Below are positions 14,747-20,429 of a stretch of DNA of 21,938 bases, one piece after another (the first letter of the stretch is position 1; every line of letters begins with the position of its first letter). The position numbers and the translations under genes were made by a program. Origin of the DNA: a virus. The DNA lies in IMG/VR virus record IMGVR_UViG_3300012003_000026, positions 1 through 21,938 of that record. The stretch is one strand, 5' to 3'. The notes beneath the pieces were generated by a model. That model was given only the letters and a program-made list of their open reading frames with translations. It was not told the origin of the DNA and ran no database searches.

Positions 14747-16087
14747 ATGCCACACGGACCCGAAGGAACCCCCGGCAACTTCGGCTGGATGGACGGGATC
14801 GAGGCCAACAAGCTCGACAAGAGCGAAGCTAGTTCCACCTATGCACCGGCTCACGTTGTGGCTCCCCCATCCGGTGATGCCACCGGAGCAACCGACCTCG
14901 CCGCGATCAACGCAGCCATTACCGCAGCCAACGCAGCAGGCGGCGGGCTGGTAGTCCTGCAACCGGGCACGTACCTGATCGGGTCCAATCTACTGATGCG
15001 CTCCAATGTGACGTTGCGCGGCGCTGGAATGAAACTGACCACAGTCAAACTTGTCGCGGGCGGCAACGCAGTCATCACCAACCTGTCATGGCCGGTAGGG
15101 AACCCCGCCACCTGGGCGGTCACCGAGTCGAACCTGGCTGTCGAAGACCTGACGGTGGACGAGAACAACCTGCCCACTCGTTACGGCATCAACTTCAAGG
15201 CGTGCGATGGGGTGGTTCGGATCCAGCGGGTTCGGGCGCAGAACTGCACCTATTCCGGCATTGTTGCCGGGCAGTGTTATGACGTGACCATTGCTGACTG
15301 CCAGACCACCGCAACAGCAGGCAACGGCATCTTCGTCTACGACTGTCAGCGGTTCAACGTCTATGGGAACAACATCCTCGACAGCGGGGACTTCGGCATC
15401 GAGATCGGCGCAGGCTACGACTACGGCCTGAGCGGTGGCACCCCCTACGGTGGCGACGGTGCCGTGTTCGGGAACACGGTCAAGTCCGCAACGAACTTCG
15501 GGATCGGCCTGCGCGGGTACCTCGACGGCAGCGCCAACCCCAACAACCACTACGTCCTGAACACCGTTGTCACAGGCAACACAGTGCGGGACTGCGGGAA
15601 CAACATCTCGTACTACGAACTGACCGACAACATCATCATCGTTGGCAACAACACCTCCATGAGCGGAAGCCAAACCTTCGAGTCGGCGCGTCTCCACGTG
15701 GACCTTGGCGGGACCGACTTCACCTCAGGCGCAGTCGGAGCGATCGCCGACATCACCGGCCTGACCGTGACTACCCCGAACAATCGGCCGAAGTGTCGGG
15801 CGGACATCAAACTGAGGCTGCGAGCAAACAGCAGCTTGGCCGGGACCGACGTCATCTACGTAGACATCTCCCCAGCCCCTGCGGATGGACAGGCGTCCGC
15901 ATTCGCAGTCGAGGTCGGCGTTGCCGGAGCCGATGACGCCTTCGTGGTCCTCAACGACGTGATCCTGGCAGCGAACACCGCATACACGATCAAGGCCCAG
16001 TTCTACCAAAGCGCGGCGGGGACCTTCACCGTGCAGGGTTCAGCCGGGAACACCGAACTCATCGCGTTCCTAACCCCGCTCACCTGA
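14747..16087 (+). CDS. Tailspike with pectate-lyase-like beta-helix
   Basis: This 446-residue protein starts with a short attachment peptide (GPEGTPGNFGWMDGIEANKLDK). The onset of a right-handed beta-helix of the pectate_lyase_3 type follows at residues about 43-90 (GDATGATDLAAINAAI, GGGLVVLQPGTYLIGSNL, NVTLRGAG). Parallel beta-helix rungs continue to about 310, with many GI.., V.GN.V and Asn ladder positions. Residues about 330-446 are a separate beta domain, perhaps for trimerisation or receptor binding. Such spikes often cleave or bind host surface polysaccharide; no catalytic residues could be assigned. GAGGAGG (14735-14741) precedes the ATG. It is the last late gene before the terminator. 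Confidence 0.85.
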   Translation: MPHGPEGTPGNFGWMDGIEANKLDKSEASSTYAPAHVVAPPSGDATGATDLAAINAAITAANAAGGGLVVLQPGTYLIGSNLLMRSNVTLRGAGMKLTTVKLVAGGNAVITNLSWPVGNPATWAVTESNLAVEDLTVDENNLPTRYGINFKACDGVVRIQRVRAQNCTYSGIVAGQCYDVTIADCQTTATAGNGIFVYDCQRFNVYGNNILDSGDFGIEIGAGYDYGLSGGTPYGGDGAVFGNTVKSATNFGIGLRGYLDGSANPNNHYVLNTVVTGNTVRDCGNNISYYELTDNIIIVGNNTSMSGSQTFESARLHVDLGGTDFTSGAVGAIADITGLTVTTPNNRPKCRADIKLRLRANSSLAGTDVIYVDISPAPADGQASAFAVEVGVAGADDAFVVLNDVILAANTAYTIKAQFYQSAAGTFTVQGSAGNTELIAFLTPLT

Positions 16088-16126
16088 CCCCGCCCATATG
16101 TCCCGGCTATGACCGGCCTGATTCCC

Positions 16127-16188
16127 GTCTAGCCCACTAGACACGTCCCCCCAGTCGCCTCGGTGGCTGGGCGCGGAGCCCCGGCTCC
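16127..16188. other. Three consecutive inverted repeats after the tailspike gene
   Basis: GTCTAG-CCCA-CTAGAC (16127-16142), CCCAG...CTGGG (16150-16171) and GGAGCC-CC-GGCTCC (16175-16188) follow each other in about 60 bases, just before the strong terminator. They could form a structured 3' end of the late message or protein-binding palindromes. No reading frame explains them. Confidence 0.55.
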
Positions 16189-16202
16189 TGCTGCACAACG
16201 AA

Positions 16203-16237
16203 GCCCCTCGTCTCTTCGGAGGCGAGGGGCGTTTCTT
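16203..16237 (+). terminator. Strong intrinsic terminator of the late operon
   Basis: A continuous 12-bp stem (16203-16214 with 16219-16230, one G-U pair) is closed by a TTCG tetraloop and followed by GTTTCTT. This is the best intrinsic terminator in the window and marks the end of the late genes. On the minus strand it is followed by TTCGTT, so it may also stop leftward transcription. Confidence 0.88.
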
Positions 16238-16280
16238 GCGTTGAGGGTCAGAGGTTGGCCACGGGCGAGCGCGAGGGAGG

Positions 16281-16397
16281 TCATGACGCCTGCTCCTGGC
16301 AGTCGGCGACCCACGACTCGATGATCGCGTCGACCTCGGCCAGCTCCGTGTCGCGGAGCCCTTCGGGCTGTACCCTCAGGGTACGATTGGGGTACAC
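16281..16397 (-). CDS. Possible small leftward ORF beside attP
   Basis: On the minus strand, codons from about 16365 to the stop at 16281 have almost only G or C in third position and encode a clean acidic helix (EGLRDTELAEVDAIIESWVA), which looks like real coding sequence. A GTG at 16397 would give 38 residues. No ribosome-binding site is visible, and the first third overlaps the presumed integrase arm sites. The open frame extends further upstream across the tRNA-like core, where coding is not credible. It may be a small gene or the remnant of one. Confidence 0.3.
   Translation of the reverse strand: MYPNRTLRVQPEGLRDTELAEVDAIIESWVADCQEQAS
16370..16395. promoter_or_regulatory. Left arm-type integrase sites (attP P arm)
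   Basis: Three GTAC-containing motifs lie together: inverted GTACCCT (16370-16376), AGGGTAC (16378-16384) and GGGGTAC (16389-16395). The first two form a 15-nt palindrome. The same words recur on the other side of the tRNA-like core, as expected for arm sites bound by the integrase N-terminal domain. Confidence 0.6.
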
Positions 16398-16476
16398 AGA
16401 CAAGGATGAAAGGCCATCACAGAGATTGAGTCCGAGCCGCTGACCTGCAATGATGTGTTTCTGAGCGTGAACCGTT

Positions 16477-16503
16477 GGGGGTTCAAGTCCCCCTCCGGAC
16501 ACC
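16477..16503 (+). other. attP core: 3' end of a tRNA gene
   Basis: GGGGG-TTCAAGT-CCCCC (16477-16493) is a perfect tRNA T arm with the standard loop. It is followed by a 7-nt acceptor strand TCCGGAC (16494-16500), a discriminator A and CC. No matching 5' acceptor strand or anticodon arm was found upstream, so this is a tRNA fragment, not a gene. Tyrosine-integrase phages typically carry such a fragment as the common core that restores the host tRNA on integration. The isotype cannot be assigned. The core may reach further upstream. Confidence 0.75.
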
Positions 16504-16538
16504 GCGCTGACCTGCATGTTTGTCGGTATCATGAAACC

Positions 16539-16565
16539 GAGGGTACCAACAGGGTACCGATTGGG
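16539..16565. promoter_or_regulatory. Right arm-type integrase sites (attP P' arm)
   Basis: GAGGGTACC (16539-16547) and CAGGGTACCGATTGGG (16550-16565) repeat the left-arm words. The second matches the left copy at 16377-16391 over its whole length except for one extra C. Symmetrical placement around the core supports an attP of roughly 200 bp. Confidence 0.6.
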
Positions 16566-16580
16566 CAAGGGTGAACCCTT

Positions 16581-16832
16581 ATGAGTTTTACTGAAACAGG
16601 CTGGACTGAACCACTCGACGCCACCGCGAGGCTTGAAGCCGTCGCAAGATGCGCGAGGCGGTTTCTCTCGGACGAGAATTTGGGCGACACCACCGAGCGG
16701 ATCCTGACCGTTCTGGCTGTCGCCACTGAAGGACGCGAAGGCCGTGACTATGGCTGTGCCTACCCTGAGAATCCCGAATACCCCGACCCCATAGTGGACG
16801 AGGCGTGGCTTGAGTCGGAGGCGGAACTATGA
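16581..16832 (+). CDS. Small acidic protein between attP and int
   Basis: This is an 83-residue protein of unknown function. It has a helical N-terminal half (ATARLEAVARCARRFLSDE, RILTVLAVATEG) and an acidic, Pro-rich end. No domain recognised. The ATG is preceded by the inverted repeat AAGGGT-GA-ACCCTT (16567-16580), not by a normal Shine-Dalgarno. The region GTGAACCCTnnTGAGTT around this start recurs at the integrase start, suggesting shared control. It overlaps the next small ORF by four bases. The position beside int could suit an integration accessory factor, but no evidence goes beyond location. Confidence 0.55.
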   Translation: MSFTETGWTEPLDATARLEAVARCARRFLSDENLGDTTERILTVLAVATEGREGRDYGCAYPENPEYPDPIVDEAWLESEAEL

Positions 16833-16993
16833 CGGTCCCAACCTTTGGCAAGCGCGACGAGTGGGACGAGAACTACAGTCCGGCTAGCGCGGGGATGGCA
16901 GGCCCAGAACCGGTCATGCCACGAGCACACACGTCAACCTGCGTTCTGCCTCCCGACCACAGCGGTTTCTGTTTTGACGACGTGGCTGAGTGA
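16829..16993 (+). CDS. Small ORF coupled to the upstream gene
   Basis: This 54-residue ORF starts in an ATGA overlap with the preceding gene and stops seven bases before the integrase start. It is rich in Asp/Glu/Pro at first (FGKRDEWDENYSP) and ends with two cysteines in CVLPPDHSGFCFDD. No family recognised. The tight packing between two genes favours a real, translationally coupled gene. A fortuitous frame that only relays ribosomes to int is the alternative. Confidence 0.5.
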   Translation: MTVPTFGKRDEWDENYSPASAGMAGPEPVMPRAHTSTCVLPPDHSGFCFDDVAE

Positions 16994-16999
16994 ACCCTA

Positions 17000-18166
17000 G
17001 TGAGTTCTTACGAACAGCGCCGAAACAAGGGCGGAGACATCTCACACCGCATCCGGTTCCGCTACGCCGGGACCAACCGCGCGGTGCCATTCGAGTCCAC
17101 TGATGCCGCATTGAAGTGGAAGGCGCTGCTGGACGCGGTCGGTCCGGCTAAGGCCCTGGCCGCACTTGAGGATCCCAAGCCGACCAGCCTGCGCACCGTC
17201 TCGGATCAGGTCGCCAACCACATCGCCCACCTGACCGGCGTCACCGATGGCACCCGCGCGCGGTACTCCGACTACCTGCGCCGACGCATCGACGGCCACC
17301 CCATCGGCTCCACTCCCCTACACCTGCTCGACAGGGACACGATCGCGGCCTGGGTGAACTGGCTCGCCAAGGAAGGACTGAGCGCCAAGACGATCAAGAA
17401 CCACCACAGCCTGCTCTCGGCCTCCCTGACATCAGCGGTGCGCGCCGAGTTCATCCCCACCAACCACGCCGAGGGTATCCGGATCGCCACGCCGAACGAA
17501 CAGGGCGAGGAGATGGTCACCCTCACCCTGTTTGAGCTCTGGACGTTCATCAACGCCGCACCGGACCATTGGCGCCCGATGGTCATGTTCCTGTTCGGAA
17601 CCGGCGTCCGTTTCGGTGAGGCGTCCGCGCTTCAGGTCGGCGACATCGACCTCGACGCAGGGCAGGCCCGAATCAGGCGGGCGTGGAAGCACACCAACGG
17701 TCACGGTCACCAGCTGGGTAAACCCAAGTCGAGACGGTCGGTGCGAACCATCGTGTTCGGCCGCGACGTCGGCGCCACCATCGCGCCGCTGATGGCAGGC
17801 AGGCCGGCCGGGGCGTTCCTGTTCACCAACACTCAGGGCGGGCCGGTGCGCCGGACCAACTTCGCCGAACAGGCATGGTTGCCCGCGCTGCACGACTTCG
17901 CCGGCGACACCAAGACAGTGACCCCGACCGCGGGCAGGCACCACGTCGAGTGGACGGACGGCCCGGGCAAGCGACCGACTCCGCATGATGCGCGGCACAC
18001 CTATGCCTCGTTGCAAATCCTGAATGGCGTCTCTGATGCGTTCCTCCAGCGGCAGCTCGGGCATGAGTCGATCACCACGACACTAAATCTGTACACCCAC
18101 CTACGCACCGAGGACTTGCGTGTCCTGGCCGACGTCATCGACGTCCCGCTGGAGTTGGAGTCGTAG
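17000..18166 (+). CDS. int: Tyrosine-type integrase
   Basis: This 388-residue recombinase should catalyse integration at the adjacent attP. The first ~60 residues (RRNKGGDISHRIRFRYAGTN) are a likely arm-site-binding beta domain. Residues about 65-165 form the SAM-like core-binding domain (TARYSDYLRRRI-type helix, WVNWLAKEGLSAKTIKNHHS). The catalytic domain has R204 (TGVRFGEAS), a Lys-rich hairpin (KPKSRRSVR), H329-x-x-R332, H355 (LGHES) and the nucleophile Y365 (NLYTH). All expected residues are present, so it looks active. An in-frame stop at 16991 limits the start; GTG 17000 is the first choice although it lacks a Shine-Dalgarno and lies in a start-associated repeat. Confidence 0.95.
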   Translation: MSSYEQRRNKGGDISHRIRFRYAGTNRAVPFESTDAALKWKALLDAVGPAKALAALEDPKPTSLRTVSDQVANHIAHLTGVTDGTRARYSDYLRRRIDGHPIGSTPLHLLDRDTIAAWVNWLAKEGLSAKTIKNHHSLLSASLTSAVRAEFIPTNHAEGIRIATPNEQGEEMVTLTLFELWTFINAAPDHWRPMVMFLFGTGVRFGEASALQVGDIDLDAGQARIRRAWKHTNGHGHQLGKPKSRRSVRTIVFGRDVGATIAPLMAGRPAGAFLFTNTQGGPVRRTNFAEQAWLPALHDFAGDTKTVTPTAGRHHVEWTDGPGKRPTPHDARHTYASLQILNGVSDAFLQRQLGHESITTTLNLYTHLRTEDLRVLADVIDVPLELES

Positions 18167-18307
18167 CGACACCACGGCCAGCGTCTTAGGCAGGATCGGG
18201 CACCGCTTCCCCACCTTGCACGGGCACCGCTTCCCCGTCCCCATCTCGATCAACTCCTGCACCCGTTTTGCATCCTCTGCATCCCACAGCACTTCGCAAC
18301 CACACAC
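18101..18307 (-). CDS. Small Cys-rich protein in the repressor operon
   Basis: This is a leftward 68-residue ORF of unknown function. The N-terminal part (CGCEVLWDAEDAKRVQELIE) and a duplicated eight-residue motif (GKRCPCKVGKRCP) give five cysteines that could bind metal. A 16-bp direct repeat (18197-18212 and 18221-18236) is explained in frame by this duplication, which supports coding. GTG has AGGAAGG eight bases upstream on the minus strand. It lies downstream of the repressor gene on the same strand. Its last 22 codons are antisense to the end of int, which is unusual and lowers confidence. Confidence 0.5.
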   Translation of the reverse strand: MCGCEVLWDAEDAKRVQELIEMGTGKRCPCKVGKRCPILPKTLAVVSLRLQLQRDVDDVGQDTQVLGA

Positions 18308-18322
18308 ACGCCCGACCTTCCT

Positions 18323-18356
18323 GCGCCTGCCCCCCTACTTCAGGGCCGGCAGGCGC
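18323..18356 (-). other. Hairpin between repressor and the Cys-rich ORF
   Basis: GCGCCTGCC (18323-18331) pairs perfectly with GGCAGGCGC (18348-18356) around a 16-nt loop. On the leftward transcript it lies directly before the ribosome-binding site of the ORF starting at 18307, so it could attenuate or tune its translation. No T tract follows. Confidence 0.45.
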
Positions 18357-18430
18357 CGACCCGTGTCACAGGACGGTACGCCTACCTGCGATCCGTAGCG
18401 AAACGTTGACCAAGCCCATACCCAACAGTC

Positions 18431-18790
18431 TCACTCCTCAGACATGTCGTTCCGCTCAGCGATGGATGCAAGGGCCGCGAACATGGCGGCAGCTTTGGCG
18501 GGACGATCAGCCTTGGGTGTGTCGCGCAGAATTATGCCGATGGCATTGCGGACCAACTCGATGTCATCCGTGTAGCCCTCCTGGTCCTGCGCCTTGGCCA
18601 GCGGCTCGATGTCGAGCGCGTCACGGACCTTCCCCATGGTGAGCGCTGCGACGTTCTGCGCTCGGGTGATTCTGGTGACTGTCGTCTGAGAGATCCCCGC
18701 CTCTGTCGCGAGTGTGGTGGCACTCCACGCCTTAGCATCCATCGCAGCCAGGACGATGTCGCGGAACTGCTCCCGCTGTTTGCGGTCCAT
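18431..18790 (-). CDS. HTH immunity repressor (CI-like)
   Basis: This is a 119-residue DNA-binding protein on the minus strand, divergent from the early operon. A helix-turn-helix lies at residues about 23-45 (WSATTLATEAGISQTTVTRI), followed by MGKVRDALDIEP, the usual end of an XRE-type fold. The C-terminal half (about 70-119) is helical and may form dimers. There is no LexA-like peptidase part, so induction by RecA-driven self-cleavage is not expected. GGAGAAGG lies just before the ATG on the minus strand. Orientation and the adjacent operator array make it the likely lysogeny repressor. Confidence 0.8.
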   Translation of the reverse strand: MDRKQREQFRDIVLAAMDAKAWSATTLATEAGISQTTVTRITRAQNVAALTMGKVRDALDIEPLAKAQDQEGYTDDIELVRNAIGIILRDTPKADRPAKAAAMFAALASIAERNDMSEE

Positions 18791-18810
18791 CTGACCTTCT
18801 CCTCTGTGCT

Positions 18811-18875
18811 CATACCTTGAGCGGAATCACAACCATATAGCAGGTATGACGACAGTACATAGGTATCCGTACCTA
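18811..18875. promoter_or_regulatory. Operator array between repressor and Cro-like gene
   Basis: AGGTA half-sites recur in both orientations: CATACCT (18811-18817), AGGTATG (18842-18848), and the inverted pair TAGGTA-TCCG-TACCTA (18860-18875). CATACCT and AGGTATG are exact inverse complements. The array lies between the divergent genes and upstream of the repressor start, as expected for repressor/Cro operators. Confidence 0.6.
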
Positions 18876-18916
18876 ATTTTTTCTAGTCCTTTCTGCGACA
18901 CGCCCGCGATTCCCTC

Positions 18917-18945
18917 TTGACACTGTCGCGGCGACGTCCTAGGTT
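18917..18945 (+). promoter_or_regulatory. Early rightward promoter (sigma-70 type)
   Basis: A perfect -35 TTGACA (18917-18922) is followed by 17 bases and the -10 TAGGTT (18940-18945). The spacer holds the palindrome GTCGC-G-GCGAC (18925-18935), and GCGACA (18895-18900) faces TGTCGC (18924-18929), so a protein bound here could cover the promoter. The expected start of transcription falls at about 18951-18953, on or next to the ATG at 18952. Confidence 0.8.
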
Positions 18946-18951
18946 CGTCAC

Positions 18952-19167
18952 ATGCCCACCACAGAATCACCCCACAACATCACAGGGGAGGTGCTGCGAG
19001 GGATGCGCGCCGGAGTTGGTATGACACTGCGATCGATGGCTGACCGCGTCGGCTGCTCTCACCAGCACCTTGCCCGCATCGAGTCCGGTGAACGCGCACT
19101 CACTCCAGCATTGGCCGCCAAGGTCGCACAAGCCATCGCGGACCACCTCAACCGGCGCGCGGCATGA
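18952..19167 (+). CDS. Cro-like XRE-family HTH protein
   Basis: This 71-residue protein is almost entirely one XRE helix-turn-helix domain: VLRGMRAGVGMTLRSMADRV, then GCSHQHLARIESGER (the recognition helix region, about 34-48), then LTPALAAKVAQAIADHL. It is the first gene of the early operon and opposes the repressor, so it is the likely Cro counterpart. There is no Shine-Dalgarno, and the promoter places the transcript start at the ATG, so translation is probably leaderless. The stop overlaps the next gene (ATGA). Confidence 0.82.
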   Translation: MPTTESPHNITGEVLRGMRAGVGMTLRSMADRVGCSHQHLARIESGERALTPALAAKVAQAIADHLNRRAA

Positions 19168-19382
19168 CCTTCCTCACCGACCGCGAGGTTGCCGACGAGT
19201 TCGGCATCTCTTGGGAACAGGTCCAGCAGCGGTGCAGGGCCGGTCAGTGGGCACACCACCGCGTCGGCCGCAAGTACCGCTTCACCCCCTGAGACGTCGC
19301 CGCGATCATCGAGACGTTCGTCGTCAAGCCCGTCACGACCCCCGCTCAGACGTGGGGTCGCAGGACGAGGCGCGCGTCCTAA
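19164..19382 (+). pseudogene. Excisionase/MerR-like HTH gene with in-frame TGA
   Basis: The frame starts in an ATGA overlap and encodes a typical small winged-HTH excisionase fold: MTFLTDREVADEFGISWEQV, then QRCRAGQWAHHRVGRKYRFTP. A TGA at 19290-19292 stops it after 42 residues. The same frame then continues as DVAAIIETFVV, exactly what normally follows FTP in this family, to a TAA at 19380-19382. The alternatives are a nonsense mutation (a C to T change from CGA would suffice), stop read-through, or a working 42-residue protein. In a phage with an integrase this gene would be the natural excision factor. A single-base sequence error is also possible. Confidence 0.65.
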
Positions 19383-19452
19383 CCCACTTCCCGGTCGCCG
19401 TCCTTGAAGCGGTGGCCGGGACCCCCCGTACAGCAAAGAAGAAAGGCACGTC

Positions 19453-19656
19453 ATGGATCCGAACTCAGGTCGTCTCTACGGCTCCGTCGCCGACGCCAAG
19501 TTGGCAGGCGTCCTCTACCCCGTTGAACTCACCGGACGCCCCGAGGACATCGAACGCATCAGCGCCGCTGTGGCCTCCGAGTGGACCCGCGAGCAGAAGG
19601 CCGCACGCAACGCCAAGAACAAGGCCGCACGCGCCGCACGCCGCAACAACCGCTAG
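19453..19656 (+). CDS. Small conserved-looking early protein
   Basis: This is a 67-residue protein of unknown function. The N-terminal half (MDPNSGRLYGSVADAKLAG, VELTGRPEDIERISAAV) is a compact unit that I associate with small early proteins of actinophages. The C-terminal 25 residues are a very basic Lys/Arg/Ala helix (EQKAARNAKNKAARAARRNN) suited to nucleic-acid binding. GAAAGG (19441-19446) precedes the ATG. It stands between the excisionase-like gene and the clamp-like gene. Confidence 0.7.
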   Translation: MDPNSGRLYGSVADAKLAGVLYPVELTGRPEDIERISAAVASEWTREQKAARNAKNKAARAARRNNR

Positions 19657-19670
19657 CCCCCACACGCAGC

Positions 19671-19704
19671 GAGACCCGGCACCCCAACAGAGCGACCGGG
19701 CCTC
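19671..19704 (+). other. Imperfect hairpin before the clamp-like gene
   Basis: GAGACCCGG (19671-19679) pairs with CCGGGCCTC (19696-19704) with one mismatch. It lies in the 74-bp gap between the basic small protein and the clamp-like gene. It may separate the two messages; no T tract follows. Confidence 0.35.
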
Positions 19705-19730
19705 ACCAACAACAAGAAAAGAGTACCGCG

Positions 19731-20429
19731 ATGACCAGCAAGAAACTCGTAACCCAGACGGTCACCACGACCGTCACCATGAAGGCGAGCCAGTTCCACG
19801 ATCTCGTCGCACCCGTCATGCCATTGGCTGACAAGTCCGGCAACCTGCCCGCACTCGGTGCTGTGCTGATCCAAGCAAACGGTCCATATCTCCTCGCCAC
19901 AGCGACCGACCGTTACCGGGTCGGCATCCAGCGAGTGAGGTTGGACGAGGCAGCCCCCGGTTTTACTGCCCTCATATCCCTGCGGTCGCTCAAGTCAATC
20001 CTGAGCATCTTCAAGGTTTCTCGCTCAGCCGACCCTGACCTGTCCATCACCTCAGCCGAGCACATGCTGACCGTCGATGCAATCGGTGCAATGGACTTGG
20101 ACCCCTACGGCATCGTGTCCGGGCGGATGTCGTGGCCGCTAGTGGCGGGCGACTACCCGAAGGGCATCCACGACATCATCACGGCCTCTAGCACCGCTCA
20201 GCCTGAGGGTCCGCTACTGCTTAATGCAAACCTGTTGGCCGACTTCAAGTTCGCTCAGGTCCAGGGTCACCCGATGGTGATGCGCGGCAGGGTGGAAGGC
20301 GCGACGTTCATCCAGATCGGCCCGGACTTCATCGGCGCGATCATGTCAGTTCGCGCTTCCCTCGCGTCAGAGTTGGACGCCGACTGGACCACCTTCCTCG
20401 CGCCGAGCAAGACGGAGGTCGCGGCATGA
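19731..20429 (+). CDS. Reduced beta-sliding-clamp (DnaN)-like protein
   Basis: This 232-residue protein resembles part of the DNA polymerase III beta clamp. Residues 17-150 read like clamp domain II: LPALGAVLIQ, the signature ATDRYRV (58-64), a strand ISLRSLKSILSIFK (82-95), and W...GDYPK (135-144), matching the FPDY region of DnaN. After a short link, residues 162-208 resemble only the last half of domain III (LLLNANLLADF ... FIGAIMSVR, compare the MPMR end of DnaN). Domain I and the first half of domain III appear missing; normal clamps have about 370-400 residues. The ATG at 19731 has AAAAGAG upstream, and longer in-frame starts overlap the previous gene. It may act in phage replication or bind host clamp partners. 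Domain assignment is by eye. Confidence 0.65.
   Translation: MTSKKLVTQTVTTTVTMKASQFHDLVAPVMPLADKSGNLPALGAVLIQANGPYLLATATDRYRVGIQRVRLDEAAPGFTALISLRSLKSILSIFKVSRSADPDLSITSAEHMLTVDAIGAMDLDPYGIVSGRMSWPLVAGDYPKGIHDIITASSTAQPEGPLLLNANLLADFKFAQVQGHPMVMRGRVEGATFIQIGPDFIGAIMSVRASLASELDADWTTFLAPSKTEVAA

Noticed and set aside
16440-16503. Complete tRNA gene
   Set aside because: Only the T arm and acceptor 3' strand are present. No complementary 5' acceptor strand or anticodon arm was found, so it is treated as an attP core.
16507-16532. Possible promoter for the int region (CTGACC with TATCAT)
   Set aside because: The spacer would be only 14 nt, too short for a normal sigma-70 promoter, and it overlaps the attP arm region.
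16281-16568. Full-length 95-residue minus-strand frame across attP
   Set aside because: Its upstream part is the reverse of the tRNA-like core and arm sites, so coding there is not credible. Only the 3' third looks coding and is listed separately as a low-confidence ORF.
18860-18882. Intrinsic terminator (TAGGTA...TACCTA followed by T run)
   Set aside because: The six-pair A/T-rich stem is weak and sits in the divergent regulatory region. An operator pair is a better explanation.
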